A DNA stretch of 64,000 bases from Acinetobacter sp. MB5 (lineage in GTDB: Bacteria > Pseudomonadota > Gammaproteobacteria > Pseudomonadales > Moraxellaceae), in contig NZ_POVU01000006.1 in assembly GCF_003261585.1 (NCBI RefSeq), positions 124,001 through 188,000 of the forward strand, written 5' to 3'. Positions 1-9,690 of this stretch are shown one piece after another (within the stretch, counting starts at the first letter, position 1; each line of letters begins with the position of its first letter). The notes under the pieces were generated by a model. It made no database searches and was not told the origin of the DNA. It worked only from the letters and a program-made list of their open reading frames with translations. The translations under genes and the position numbers were made by a program.

Positions 1-255
1 TTTCATAACACCACGAAAGGTCTGATTTAGATGCTGAGCAGTCAAACCTTTTTTCTGAACCGTTTTTTTACCACTGCTTTTGGTCGTTTGTTCGAAATTG
101 GCAGTCATACTATGCAAGCTACTGAGCTGTTTTACCAAGTTCTGAGTTGCCTGTTGTTCTGAAGCTGGTGCTGCGAAAACCGTTGTACTTACTACTGGAG
201 CTAAAGTGACAGCACCAAGTGCCACAGCACAAAATGTTTTACGAAGCATATTCAT
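1..255 (-). CDS. lolA: Outer-membrane lipoprotein carrier protein LolA (partial, N-terminal 85 residues)
   Basis: LolA is the periplasmic chaperone that carries lipoproteins from LolCDE to LolB at the outer membrane. Only the N-terminus is in the window; the frame runs open off the left edge. Translation of the minus strand gives MNMLRKTFCAVALGAVTLA, a Sec signal peptide ending near VFAAPA, then a segment with LVKQLSSLHSMTANFEQTT, which fits the start of the LolA fold, and KKGLTAQHLNQTFRG, recalled from Acinetobacter LolA. The ATG at 255 is preceded by AAGGTGA at good spacing; a second in-frame ATG lies at 249. Identification is from remembered family sequence and only a third of the protein is visible. 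Confidence 0.8.
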   Translation of the reverse strand, partial: MNMLRKTFCAVALGAVTLAPVVSTTVFAAPASEQQATQNLVKQLSSLHSMTANFEQTTKSSGKKTVQKKGLTAQHLNQTFRGVMK

Positions 256-412
256 TGATTCACCTTTTTCTTTATAAATGCAGTTGCATTGGGTGTCATA
301 CTAACCCAGTTCAGAAGATCTAAGAACACAGAATATAAGCAATTTTGTATTTGTTATAGCGCCTGTTTGTGAGCATTTTATCTACTTATGAATAAAATAT
401 GAAAAATTAAGA

Positions 413-442
413 CATAAAAAAAGCCTGCAAAAGCAGGCTTTT
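413..442 (-). terminator. Rho-independent terminator of rplU-rpmA
   Basis: Perfect 8-bp stem AAGCCTGC / GCAGGCTT (421-428 and 433-440) with an AAAA loop. Runs of A on the left and T on the right let it work in both directions. It lies 13 bases after the rpmA stop codon. Confidence 0.85.
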
Positions 443-454
443 TTCAATCAAAGC

Positions 455-712
455 TTATACAGCTTCAATTTTTACGTAGCGACGGCCAAACTGACCTTTC
501 ACTTCGAATTTTACTACGCCGTCAGCAGTAGCAAATAAAGTATGGTCGCGGCCCATACCAACATTTGCACCAGCGTGGAATTCTGTACCACGTTGACGAA
601 CGATGATGCTTCCAGCAGTTACAGTTTGACCACCGTAAGCTTTAACACCTAGCATTTTTGGGTTTGAATCACGACCGTTACGTGTCGAACCACCGGCTTT
701 CTTGTGAGCCAT
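455..712 (-). CDS. rpmA: 50S ribosomal protein L27
   Basis: L27 is a large-subunit ribosomal protein whose N-terminus reaches the peptidyl transferase centre. The 85-residue product has the family's usual length and sequence: [19 protein letters not shown] at the start, then VKAYGGQ and a central [13 protein letters not shown] block. It begins at position 2 of the classic MAHKK form, so no N-terminal cleavage extension is present. It lies 18 bases downstream of rplU and is followed directly by a strong terminator, so the two form the usual rplU-rpmA operon. Confidence 0.98.
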   Translation of the reverse strand: MAHKKAGGSTRNGRDSNPKMLGVKAYGGQTVTAGSIIVRQRGTEFHAGANVGMGRDHTLFATADGVVKFEVKGQFGRRYVKIEAV

Positions 713-730
713 GTCTCTTACTCCTCGTGA

Positions 731-1042
731 TTAGCCTGAAATACCAGTAATTTTCAACTCGGTAAACCATTGACGGTGACCTTGTTGTTTACGGTAGTGT
801 TTACGACGACGCATTTTTACGATGCGGATTTTGTCGTGACGACCATGACCAACCACTTCTGCAGTTACTTTAGCGCCAGCAACAACTGGAGCACCGATTT
901 GAATGCTTTCGCCGTTTACAACCATAAGTACATCGTCAAATGTAACAGTTGAACCAGTTTCAGCTTTTAACAATTCTACTTTAAGGGTTTCACCCTCAAC
1001 CACACGGTGCTGTTTACCACCGCTTTGGATTACTGCGTACAT
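731..1042 (-). CDS. rplU: 50S ribosomal protein L21
   Basis: L21 binds 23S rRNA in the large ribosomal subunit. The product of 103 residues starts [14 protein letters not shown], the family's standard N-terminus, and ends with the basic [14 protein letters not shown] stretch followed by ELKITGISG. The frame is open for 23 more codons upstream, but the ATG at 1042 is chosen because it matches the family start and has TTGGAG seven bases ahead of it. It is the first gene of the rplU-rpmA operon, divergent from ispB as in many gammaproteobacteria. Confidence 0.97.
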   Translation of the reverse strand: MYAVIQSGGKQHRVVEGETLKVELLKAETGSTVTFDDVLMVVNGESIQIGAPVVAGAKVTAEVVGHGRHDKIRIVKMRRRKHYRKQQGHRQWFTELKITGISG

Positions 1043-1359
1043 AACGTACTCCAACCTAGCCCGTGTCGTCGTGTCAATAAAGGGATATATTGATCTTAAA
1101 ACGAACGCCACTGGGGATATAAAGGGCTAGTATTTTAAGTAAAAAACATACAAACAACAAGTAGGCATATTTATTTTTATAAAGAAAAACTTAAAATAAC
1201 CTAAATACATGTTTTTTATATTTTTTTAATTATTATTTTTAAATAAAAAACCAAGAGCTAAGAAAAACATCTATTTTATGGTATAAATCATGCTTTCAGT
1301 CACAACGTACTTGCTTGTGACAAGCAGTATAAAAACGTTTTAAATAGATTTCAGGTTTT
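1043..1359. promoter_or_regulatory. Divergent promoter region between rplU and ispB
   Basis: This 317-base AT-rich gap separates two divergent transcription units and must hold both promoters. A TATAAA-like hexamer near 1281-1286 could serve ispB, but no convincing partner -35 box was seen, so no exact promoter is claimed. No further gene was found. Confidence 0.4.
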
Positions 1360-2343
1360 ATGTTTATGGCCATCGATTTTAAGCAAGATATTCTCGCCCC
1401 TGTTGCTGCTGACTTTGCTGCAATGGATACATTCATCAATGAAGGAATTAGCTCAAAAGTCGCTTTGGTCATGTCCGTAAGCAAACATGTTGTGGAAGCT
1501 GGTGGTAAACGCATGCGTCCTATTATGTGTTTACTTGCTGCCCAAGCCTGCGGTGAAACTGATTTAACACGCACTCAACGCCTCGCTGCAGTCATTGAAA
1601 TGTTACATACGGCGACTTTAGTGCATGATGATGTGGTCGATGAATCCAACTTGCGTCGTGGTCGCCCAACAGCCAATGCGACATGGAACAATCAAACCGC
1701 GGTATTAGTTGGTGACTTCCTGATCGCACGCTCTTTTGACTTATTGGTCGATCTCAACAATATGACCTTATTGAAAGACTTTTCTACAGGCACATGCGAA
1801 ATTGCCGAGGGTGAAGTCCTTCAGCTGCAAGCTCAACACCAACCTGACACGACTGAAGAAACCTATCTCAGCATTATTCATGGTAAAACTTCGCGTTTAT
1901 TCCAATTGGCTACCGAAGGCGCAGCGATTTTGGCGGGTAAATCAGAATACCGTCAGGCACTTCAAGCTTATGCAGGACATTTTGGAAATGCTTTCCAAAT
2001 TATTGATGATATTTTGGACTATACCTCTGATGCTGAAACATTAGGTAAAAATATCGGTGATGATTTAATGGAAGGTAAACCGACTTTGCCATTAATCTCA
2101 GCATTAAATAAAACCTCAGGTTCAGACCACGAGATTATTCGTAAGAGCATTGCAACTGGCGGTTTATCTGATCTTGAACACGTCATTCATATTGTTCAAA
2201 ATTCTGGTGCTTTGGATTATTGTCGTTTGCGTGCTCAACAAGAAACCCAACTTGCGATTGATGCTTTAACCATTTTACCAGAGAGCGTTGCTCGTCAGGC
2301 TTTATATAATCTAGCCATGCTCGCGCTGGATCGTATTCAATAA
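1360..2343 (+). CDS. ispB: Octaprenyl diphosphate synthase
   Basis: Long-chain trans-prenyl diphosphate synthase, which extends farnesyl diphosphate to the polyprenyl tail of ubiquinone in the cytoplasm. The 327-residue product has the first aspartate-rich motif DDVVD at 90-94 followed by the LRRGRPTAN block, a KTSRLF block near 176-181 and the second aspartate motif DDILD at 216-220. Length is normal. Two ATGs lie six bases apart (1360, 1366); either may be used. Position divergent from rplU-rpmA supports ispB over other family members; the ispA paralogue is at 35546-36469. Confidence 0.95.
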   Translation: MFMAIDFKQDILAPVAADFAAMDTFINEGISSKVALVMSVSKHVVEAGGKRMRPIMCLLAAQACGETDLTRTQRLAAVIEMLHTATLVHDDVVDESNLRRGRPTANATWNNQTAVLVGDFLIARSFDLLVDLNNMTLLKDFSTGTCEIAEGEVLQLQAQHQPDTTEETYLSIIHGKTSRLFQLATEGAAILAGKSEYRQALQAYAGHFGNAFQIIDDILDYTSDAETLGKNIGDDLMEGKPTLPLISALNKTSGSDHEIIRKSIATGGLSDLEHVIHIVQNSGALDYCRLRAQQETQLAIDALTILPESVARQALYNLAMLALDRIQ

Positions 2344-2357
2344 TAGACTGCGTTGAG

Positions 2358-4397
2358 ATGACCCAACAATCTGTCACCCAAATCCTGATTTCCCTTCAAC
2401 AGCAGCTTGAGCATCCTCAAACTGCTGTTCATGAACAAATACTGATTGATCTCGTTCAACATCTACGCCCAGAAAACCCTCACAATGGGCAAGAAATCAA
2501 ATTAAAATTTAGTGCTTTACTTCATGCCTTGCTACAAACTCCGCATAGTGTGGTGAGCCTACAACAATATTTACTACGACTTTTACTGCAATATCGCCAA
2601 ACCAAACTCTATGCCGATAGTGGAATTTTATCACTAGATGGCTTCTGGAATCAGCTTGGTCAACGCTTTGTCTCTCGCATCTTGCCTCCTGTCAGTGATC
2701 AAACTCAGTTACAGAATTTGCTTGAGAAAGTTTTCTATCTGGCAACAGATCGTTTCTGGTTAGAACAAATTGAGCCAGTCCAATGGCAAATGTTATTTCA
2801 GCTTTTTGACAGCAATCAAAACAACCAGCAACAAAAAAACCTGCTCAAACAAGACCTGATTAAGGCCATTAATGTACTTAGTTACCGCATTAGCGGCATT
2901 GGTTTATTTCCAGAACTCATTTACGCAGAACCAAAACTCACAGAATACGAATCTCCTTTTATTGCTCAAAACCGAGAAATTGTTGGTTTTATTGATAAAT
3001 TCAACCAATCATTTTCTCATTCTCATCAAATCGGAGTGTATAGCCCGCCCGATGCAGCACAAGCATTTGTGATGATCGAACAATGCTTAGTGATTGTGAG
3101 CAATATTCGAAAATCCACCAAGCGTATTGGTGTCAGCCTAAACCTGACCTATCTATTGACTGTTTTGGAACAGAGTCTAGAACGTCTAGAGCTATTACTT
3201 AAACTACTTCACGGCCAAACAGAACAACGGGCAGATGCGATTCATGAACTAATTAATGACTTGGTTACAGCCAATCACAATGAAAAAAGTGTCGGGGCAT
3301 TACTCTCTGCAAACAGCGAACTTCTTGCTTTTCAGGTGACAGAAAATGCCAGTAAAACGGGTGAACATTATGTGAGTAGTGACAAAAAAGGCTTCTTTGA
3401 GATGTATTGGGCAGCTGCAGGTGCAGGCTGTATCATCGCCTTTATGGCCACATTAAAGATTCTATTGTCACGTCTCACCCTTGCTCCGTTCACACATGCA
3501 CTCAGCTATAGCCTGAATTATGCATTTGGTTTCGTCTTTATTCATATCCTGCATTTTACGGTTGCAACCAAACAGCCCGCGATGACCGCAGCAGCTCTTG
3601 CCGCAACAGTTCAACAGCGTAAAGGTTCACGTACAGCACAACTTGCTGAACTGGCTGAGCTCATTGTGAATATTATCCGAACTCAGTTCATCGCGATTTT
3701 GGGCAATATTTCAATCGCAATCCCGATTGCTGCGCTCATCACCTGGTTCTGGCAACATGTTCTTGATAAACCATTAATGAAACATGCCAAAGCTGCCGAT
3801 TTATTGCATAGCCTTGATCCATTTACATCACTGGCGATTCCTCATGCAGCGATTGCTGGCGTCTGCTTGTTTTTATCAGGCTTAATTGCAGGTTACTTCG
3901 ATAACATGGCTATTTATCGAAAAATAGGTCCACGCCTTAAAGCACATCAAGGTTTACGACACTGGCTTGGAGAAAAGCAGCAAATCAAATTCGCAGATTA
4001 TATCGAACGTAATCTCGGGGCACTGGCAGGTAACTTCCTTTTTGGCATCATGTTGGGCAGTATGGGAACCATTGGCTTTATTTTAGGATTGCCCTTAGAT
4101 ATTCGCCATATTGCTTTTGCTTCTGCAAATTTAGTCCAAGGTTTAATGTCGATTAATGAAACACCCGATTTAGGACTGATTTTGATCTCAAGTCTTGGTG
4201 TATTATTGATTGGACTCACCAACTTGTTTGTCAGTTTCACACTGACGATTATTGTGGCGCTTCGTGCTCGACAAGTCCGCTTTGAACAATGGAAGCCGCT
4301 TGCCAAACTAGTACTTACCCATTTTTTCACTCGACCAATTGATTTTATTTGGCCGCCAAAAACCTTACCCGAATCCACAAATAATGCACAAAAATAA
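2358..4397 (+). CDS. SpecificRecomb family membrane protein (annotated as site-specific recombinase Gcr)
   Basis: The 679-residue product resembles the family named site-specific recombinase (PF10136, Neisseria gcr). The first half is soluble and helical; from about residue 345 several long hydrophobic segments follow (for example MYWAAAGAGCIIAFMATLKI, FGIMLGSMGTIGFILGLPLD), so most of the C-terminal half should sit in the inner membrane. No tyrosine or serine recombinase catalytic pattern was recognised, so the recombinase name is inherited and doubtful. It begins 15 bases after the ispB stop, which suggests co-transcription with ispB. Confidence 0.7.
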   Translation: MTQQSVTQILISLQQQLEHPQTAVHEQILIDLVQHLRPENPHNGQEIKLKFSALLHALLQTPHSVVSLQQYLLRLLLQYRQTKLYADSGILSLDGFWNQLGQRFVSRILPPVSDQTQLQNLLEKVFYLATDRFWLEQIEPVQWQMLFQLFDSNQNNQQQKNLLKQDLIKAINVLSYRISGIGLFPELIYAEPKLTEYESPFIAQNREIVGFIDKFNQSFSHSHQIGVYSPPDAAQAFVMIEQCLVIVSNIRKSTKRIGVSLNLTYLLTVLEQSLERLELLLKLLHGQTEQRADAIHELINDLVTANHNEKSVGALLSANSELLAFQVTENASKTGEHYVSSDKKGFFEMYWAAAGAGCIIAFMATLKILLSRLTLAPFTHALSYSLNYAFGFVFIHILHFTVATKQPAMTAAALAATVQQRKGSRTAQLAELAELIVNIIRTQFIAILGNISIAIPIAALITWFWQHVLDKPLMKHAKAADLLHSLDPFTSLAIPHAAIAGVCLFLSGLIAGYFDNMAIYRKIGPRLKAHQGLRHWLGEKQQIKFADYIERNLGALAGNFLFGIMLGSMGTIGFILGLPLDIRHIAFASANLVQGLMSINETPDLGLILISSLGVLLIGLTNLFVSFTLTIIVALRARQVRFEQWKPLAKLVLTHFFTRPIDFIWPPKTLPESTNNAQK

Positions 4398-4605
4398 CCG
4401 TAAAAAATTGTGGAAACAATTCTTTAATCAGGTTTTACATTTCAGGGAATAGAACTCTTTTTTGTTATGTTTGTTTGCTTAATGTTAAAAAAAACTTGAA
4501 ATAAAATTACTATAAATTTTCAGACTTGAAAAAAAGTGTACTGGAAAGTACACTTTACAACTCTAAAATGCCGATGTTTGTTAACCTAAATTGCAAGGTT
4601 TCTGC

Positions 4606-5208
4606 ATGCCCTATCTAATACTCTGTATTGGTTGTGTTTTTTTTATTTTCAGTGTCAGTGTACTGAATTTGACGCACACTCAAATCTTAGATAATCAAAT
4701 TGTCAGAATATTGAGCCAGCATCGAATTGAGTGGTTAGATCCCATTGCAAAGTGTTTGTCTTATGTTGGTGGCATGCCTTTTGTATTGATATTTACCACA
4801 CTTTGGTGTGTATATTGGTTCCGTATTCAACACTATGCGTTAGCCTTCACGATCATATTCGCTGTAACTGGAAGTGGTATTTTTGGCTGGATTTTAAAGT
4901 GGTCTTTTAATCGTCCACGTCCCGCTTCCATTTACCATATGGTCAATAGTTATGGTGCATCTTTTCCCAGTGCTCATAGCGTATATGCAGCCACACTTGC
5001 ATGCCTTGCAATCATGATTTACCAACAGCATCAACATTTCCACAGTATTGCACTGATGTCCTGCATCTGGTTCATATTTATGGGAATTTCAAGAGTATAT
5101 TTAGGCGTACACTACCCAACAGATGTATTGGCTGGTTGGGGAATAGGCTGTTTTTGGACTGCCCTCATCTGGCTTGGATTCAAACGGATTCACGTGAGTA
5201 AACAGTAA
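4606..5208 (+). CDS. PAP2-family membrane phosphatase
   Basis: Integral membrane acid phosphatase of the type 2 phosphatidic acid phosphatase family, probably acting on lipid phosphates or undecaprenyl diphosphate. The 200-residue product shows the three-part signature: KWSFNRPRP (KxxxxxxRP), PSAHS, and SRVYLGVHYPTD (SRxxxxxHxxxD), between hydrophobic segments. An in-frame TTG lies at 4591, but the ATG at 4606 is preferred, with AAGG about seven bases upstream. It ends only 36 bases before adeI. A PAP2 gene ahead of adeIJK is also what is recalled from A. baumannii, so the pump may be partly read from this gene's promoter. Confidence 0.88.
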   Translation: MPYLILCIGCVFFIFSVSVLNLTHTQILDNQIVRILSQHRIEWLDPIAKCLSYVGGMPFVLIFTTLWCVYWFRIQHYALAFTIIFAVTGSGIFGWILKWSFNRPRPASIYHMVNSYGASFPSAHSVYAATLACLAIMIYQQHQHFHSIALMSCIWFIFMGISRVYLGVHYPTDVLAGWGIGCFWTALIWLGFKRIHVSKQ

Positions 5209-5214
5209 TTTCAT

Positions 5215-5233
5215 TTTTAGAAAAAATCTAAAA
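5215..5233. repeat. Inverted repeat in the adeI leader
   Basis: TTTTAGA (5215-5221), five A residues, then TCTAAAA (5227-5233): a perfect 7-bp dyad directly ahead of the GAGGTGG ribosome binding site of adeI. It could be a protein-binding site or a weak RNA hairpin near the ribosome binding site. The pattern is seen; the function is inferred. Confidence 0.4.
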
Positions 5234-5244
5234 GAGGTGGAAGA

Positions 5245-6498
5245 ATGATGTCAGCTAAGCTTTGGGTTCCAACCCTTACTGCTTGCGCATTAGCAACAAG
5301 TATCGCACTTGTTGGTTGTAGCAATGACAAAAAGGATGCGCAGCAAGCTGCCGCTTCCCAACAAGCACCAATGGTTGAAGTTGGTGTTATTGTTGCGCAA
5401 CCGCAAAATGTGGAAAAAACAGTTGAACTCGCAGGTCGAACATCGCCTTATGAAGTCTCAGAGGTTCGACCTCAAACTGGCGGTGTTATCTTGAAACGTC
5501 TATTTGCAGAAGGCAGTTATGTCAAAGCTGGGCAACCACTTTATCAAATTGACTCTCGTGCTAACCGTGCCAGTGTAGAAAACTCTAAAGCATCTTTGCT
5601 TCAACAAGAAGCAAACTTGAATAGCTTGACCACCAAGATGAATCGTTATAACCAGTTGGTTGGCATTAATGCTGTTGCCAAACAGGACTATGATGACCTC
5701 GTTGGTGAAGTGAAAGTTGCTAAAGCCCAAGTCGAAGCAGCACGTGCAGCATTAGATACGGCTCAAATCAATCTTGGATACTCAACGATTCGCGCACCGA
5801 TTTCAGGTCAAACTGACCGCTCATCGTTCACTGCGGGTGCACTCGTCACCGCAGGACAAAGTGATGCTTTGGTCAAAATCCAGCGTCTAGACCCGATTTA
5901 TGTCGACATTACCCAGTCAAGTAGTGACTTGTTACGTCTACGCCAAGAATTGAAAAAAGGCAGCCTAGACAACAGTAACAATGCCAAGGTCAAACTCAAA
6001 CTTGAAGATGGCAGCTTCTATAGCACTGAAGGTAATTTAGCATTTGCTGATGCCAGTGTTGATAGCGGCACAGGCAGCATTACGATTCGTGCAGTATTCT
6101 CGAACCCTGATCACTTGCTCCTTCCTGGTATGTATACAACAGCGCAAATTGTGGAAGGTGTGATTCCAAATGCCTACCTTGTGCCACAAATTGCGGTCTC
6201 TCGTACACCAGCAGGTCAAGCGACAGTATTTGTAGTCAATGCGAAAGGGGTTGTAGAAACACGCATCATCCAAACTTCAAGTACTCAAGGTCAAAACTGG
6301 ATTGTCACTGGTGGTTTAAAATCAGGCGACAAAGTCGTAGTCGATGGCGTTGCAAAAATCAAAGAAGGTCAGGAAGTCAAAACCACACCGTATCAACCTG
6401 TGGCAGCGCCTGCAACAACACCCAACAACCCAGTTCCAAAACCAGCAAATGCTGCTTCACAAGCCCAAAGCTCATCTAAACAGCAAGCACATGCTTAA
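5245..6498 (+). CDS. adeI: RND efflux pump periplasmic adaptor AdeI
   Basis: Membrane-fusion subunit joining AdeJ in the inner membrane to AdeK in the outer membrane. The 417-residue product begins MMSAKLWVPTLTACALATS and has a lipobox ending LVGC, so it should be a lipoprotein. Family regions follow in order: the barrel/lipoyl piece with VELAGRTSPYEVSEVRPQ, a coiled-coil hairpin around residues 105-175, LGYSTIRAPISGQTDRSS, then the beta-barrel and membrane-proximal domain. The C-terminal 40 residues are rich in Pro, Ala, Gln and Ser, also typical. GAGGTGG precedes the start. First gene of adeIJK; it recalls A. baumannii AdeI along its length. Confidence 0.95.
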   Translation: MMSAKLWVPTLTACALATSIALVGCSNDKKDAQQAAASQQAPMVEVGVIVAQPQNVEKTVELAGRTSPYEVSEVRPQTGGVILKRLFAEGSYVKAGQPLYQIDSRANRASVENSKASLLQQEANLNSLTTKMNRYNQLVGINAVAKQDYDDLVGEVKVAKAQVEAARAALDTAQINLGYSTIRAPISGQTDRSSFTAGALVTAGQSDALVKIQRLDPIYVDITQSSSDLLRLRQELKKGSLDNSNNAKVKLKLEDGSFYSTEGNLAFADASVDSGTGSITIRAVFSNPDHLLLPGMYTTAQIVEGVIPNAYLVPQIAVSRTPAGQATVFVVNAKGVVETRIIQTSSTQGQNWIVTGGLKSGDKVVVDGVAKIKEGQEVKTTPYQPVAAPATTPNNPVPKPANAASQAQSSSKQQAHA

Positions 6499-6510
6499 GG
6501 GGTAGATTGA

Positions 6511-9500
6511 ATGGCTCGCTTTTTTATTCATCGCCCAATTTTTGCATGGGTGATTGCATTAGTCATTATGCTGGCAGGGATCATTTCCTTGACGCAAATG
6601 CCTATTGCACAATATCCAACCATTGCACCACCTAAGATTAGTATCTCTGCAACTTATACTGGTGCTTCGGCTGAAACGATTGAAAATACAGTAACTCAGG
6701 TGATTGAACAGCAGCTCAACGGACTGGATGGCCTACGCTATATCAGCTCACAGAGTATGTCTAATGGTTCTGTTACTATCGATGTAAACTTTAAGCAAGG
6801 TGTTAATGCTGATATTGCGCAAGTTCAAGTACAGAACAAAGTGCAAACAGCAACAGCCTCTTTGCCTGAAGCTGTACAACGTCAGGGCATTACCATCAAA
6901 AAATCTGGTGCAAGTTTCTTGCAAGTAATTGCATTCTATTCACCAAACAACAGTTTGTCTGATGCCTACATTAAAGACTATGTAAACTCAAACATTAAAG
7001 ATCCTTTAAGCCGTGTCCAAGGGGTTGGTGAGGTTCAAGTCTTTGGTGGTCAATATGCAATGCGTATTTGGCTAGATCCAGCAAAATTGACCAACTATCA
7101 ATTGACACCAAGTGATGTTAGCTCTGCAATTACTGCACAGAACTCACAAATTTCTGTCGGTCAAATCGGTGGTGCACCTGCTGTTAAAGGTCAGGTGATT
7201 AATGCAACCGTGAATACACAAGGTATGCTTCAAACGCCAGAGCAGTTTGAAAATATCATTGTTAAAACAACGTCATCTGGTGCAAAAGTTCTTCTCAAAG
7301 ATGTTGCACGTGTTGAACTTGGTGCTGAAAACTATCAGTTTGAATCAAAATTCAATGGTAAACCTGCTGGTGGTATTGCAATTCGTTTAGCAACAGGTGC
7401 AAATGCATTAGACACAGCAAAAAATGTTGAAGCTGCGCTAGAAAAATTGCGTCCAAACTACCCTGCTGGTTTAAAAGACGATATTGCTTACGATACAACA
7501 CCATTCGTAAAACTTTCGATTGAAAACGTGGTTCATACCCTTGTTGAAGCGATTGTTTTAGTGTTTATCGTCATGTTCTTGTTCTTACAAAACTGGCGAG
7601 CAACCATTATTCCAACTTTGGCAGTTCCAGTGGTTGTACTGGGTACGTTTGCAATTATTAACCTGTTTGGTTTCTCAATTAATACGTTATCCATGTTTGC
7701 CATGGTACTGGCGATTGGTCTGTTGGTGGATGATGCGATTGTTGTCGTGGAAAACGTCGAACGTGTCATGCAGGAAGAACATCTGGATCCTGTCACGGCG
7801 ACCGAAAAGTCGATGGGGCAAATTACAGGGGCATTGATTGGTATTACCAGTGTTTTGACTGCCGTATTCTTCCCAATGGCCTTCTTCAGTGGTACGACAG
7901 GTGTAATTTATCGTCAGTTCTCACTAACGCTCGTCTCTGCCATGATTTTATCTTTAGTCATTGCACTGACCTTTACACCTGCACTATGTGCAACCATCCT
8001 CAAACAGCATGATCCAAATAAACCTGAAAGTAACAGTATTGTTGCTCGGTTCTTCCGTGGCTTTAACCATAGCTTTGACAAATTATCGCATAGCTATCAG
8101 AACGGTGTAGGCCGTATGACGCATAGCAAACTTCTTTCAGGGTTGTTCTATGCTGTTATTATTGGCATCTTAGGGTTCTTGTTTAAAGCGTTACCAACAT
8201 CATTCCTTCCTGATGAAGATCAGGGCGTGATTATGACGTTAGTTCAGCTACCAAATAACGCAACCCTAGAGAGAACAACCAAGACACTCGATACCATTAC
8301 ACAGCATTTCTTAAATCAAGAGAAAGACAGTGTACAGTCAGTATTTAGTGTTGCAGGTTTCTCCTTCACAGGTCAGGGACAAAACCAAGGTCTTAACTTT
8401 GTTAAGTTAAAAGACTGGAGCCAGCGTAAAACACCAGAAACACAGATCGGTGCGCTCATTGGTCGTTCAATGGCGCTGAATGGCATGATCAAAGATGCCT
8501 CTATGATCTTCCCATTACAGTTACCTGCGATGCCAGAACTCGGTGTAAGTTCAGGCTTTGACTTCATGTTAAAGGACGCCAATGGTCAGGGTCATGAAAA
8601 ACTCATGGCTGCCCGTAATGCAATATTAGGATTGGCTGCACAAGATAAACGTCTTATGGCTGTACGTCCAAATGGTATGCAAGATACGCCTCAGTATAAA
8701 ATCGACATTGATCAGGCCAAAGCAACTGCTCAAGGCGTAACAGTGAGTGATATCAACAATACGATGAGTATTGCTTGGGGTAGTAGCTATGTAAATGACT
8801 TTGTTGACCGTGGTCGTATCAAGAAAGTTTACTTACAAGGTCAAGCAGATTCCCGCATGATGCCTGAAGATTTAAACAAATGGTATGTGCGAAATTCCAG
8901 CGGACAAATGGTGCCTTTCTCAAGCTTTGCAACAGGTCACTGGACTTATGGTTCTCCACGTCTTGAGCGTTACAATGGTGTTTCTTCTGTGAACATCCAA
9001 GGCTCACCTGCTGCTGGTGTAAGTTCAGGCGAAGCAATGAAAGCCATGGAAGAAATCATGCAAAAGCTGCCATCTATGGGCTTTAAAGGTTATGATTATG
9101 AGTGGACAGGTCTTTCATTAGAAGAGCAGGATTCTGGTAATCAAACGTTTGCATTGTATGCATTATCACTGTTACTTGTATTCTTCATTTTGGCAGCACT
9201 TTATGAAAGTTGGTCAATTCCATTTTCAGTCCTTCTCGTTGTTCCACTAGGCCTTATTGGTGCGGTTGTGCTGACTTACTGTGGCATGAAGCTGCTAGGA
9301 AACCCTAACTTATCCAATAACATTTACTTCAAAGTCGCGATTGTTGCTGTAATTGGTCTTTCTGCGAAAAATGCGATCTTGATTGTAGAGTTTGCCAAAG
9401 AGCTCCAAGAGAAAGGCGAGGAATTATTTACAGCAACTATGCACGCTGCTAAATTGCGTCTACGTCCAATTATTATGACGACATTGGCATTTGGTTTTGG

Positions 9501-9690
9501 TGTATTACCGCTTGCACTGTCTACAGGTGCTGGTGCTGGTAGCCAACACTCGGTAGGTTATGGTGTCATCGGTGGTGTCCTTAGTTCGACACTATTGGGT
9601 ATTTTCTTTATTCCTGTATTCTTCGTTTGGATTCGTAGTATTTTTAAATACAAACCAAAGAATACAAATATTCAGGAGCATAAATCGTGA
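6511..9690 (+). CDS. adeJ: RND multidrug efflux transporter AdeJ
   Basis: Proton-driven inner-membrane transporter of the HAE-1 family and drug-binding subunit of AdeIJK. At 1059 residues it is the normal size. Visible landmarks: MARFFIHRPIFAWVIALVIM as the first membrane helix, QYPTIAPP after it, the proton-relay pair of aspartates in GLLVDDAIVVVENVER (about residues 407-408), and a second repeat after KALPTSFLPDEDQGV. The C-terminal half has VAIVAVIGLSAKNAILIVEF with the conserved lysine. It starts 12 bases after the adeI stop and overlaps adeK by 4 bases, so translation is coupled. Regulation by an unlinked TetR repressor is known for A. baumannii AdeIJK; no regulator gene is adjacent here. 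Confidence 0.96.
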   Translation: MARFFIHRPIFAWVIALVIMLAGIISLTQMPIAQYPTIAPPKISISATYTGASAETIENTVTQVIEQQLNGLDGLRYISSQSMSNGSVTIDVNFKQGVNADIAQVQVQNKVQTATASLPEAVQRQGITIKKSGASFLQVIAFYSPNNSLSDAYIKDYVNSNIKDPLSRVQGVGEVQVFGGQYAMRIWLDPAKLTNYQLTPSDVSSAITAQNSQISVGQIGGAPAVKGQVINATVNTQGMLQTPEQFENIIVKTTSSGAKVLLKDVARVELGAENYQFESKFNGKPAGGIAIRLATGANALDTAKNVEAALEKLRPNYPAGLKDDIAYDTTPFVKLSIENVVHTLVEAIVLVFIVMFLFLQNWRATIIPTLAVPVVVLGTFAIINLFGFSINTLSMFAMVLAIGLLVDDAIVVVENVERVMQEEHLDPVTATEKSMGQITGALIGITSVLTAVFFPMAFFSGTTGVIYRQFSLTLVSAMILSLVIALTFTPALCATILKQHDPNKPESNSIVARFFRGFNHSFDKLSHSYQNGVGRMTHSKLLSGLFYAVIIGILGFLFKALPTSFLPDEDQGVIMTLVQLPNNATLERTTKTLDTITQHFLNQEKDSVQSVFSVAGFSFTGQGQNQGLNFVKLKDWSQRKTPETQIGALIGRSMALNGMIKDASMIFPLQLPAMPELGVSSGFDFMLKDANGQGHEKLMAARNAILGLAAQDKRLMAVRPNGMQDTPQYKIDIDQAKATAQGVTVSDINNTMSIAWGSSYVNDFVDRGRIKKVYLQGQADSRMMPEDLNKWYVRNSSGQMVPFSSFATGHWTYGSPRLERYNGVSSVNIQGSPAAGVSSGEAMKAMEEIMQKLPSMGFKGYDYEWTGLSLEEQDSGNQTFALYALSLLLVFFILAALYESWSIPFSVLLVVPLGLIGAVVLTYCGMKLLGNPNLSNNIYFKVAIVAVIGLSAKNAILIVEFAKELQEKGEELFTATMHAAKLRLRPIIMTTLAFGFGVLPLALSTGAGAGSQHSVGYGVIGGVLSSTLLGIFFIPVFFVWIRSIFKYKPKNTNIQEHKS

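Noticed and set aside
3998-4378. Long minus-strand frame opposite the SpecificRecomb gene
   Set aside because: It lies wholly inside a well-supported membrane protein gene and has no family resemblance; an antisense shadow.
2358-4397. SpecificRecomb protein as evidence for an inversion or integration system
   Set aside because: No catalytic recombinase motif, no att-like repeats nearby, and the protein is mostly membrane-spanning.
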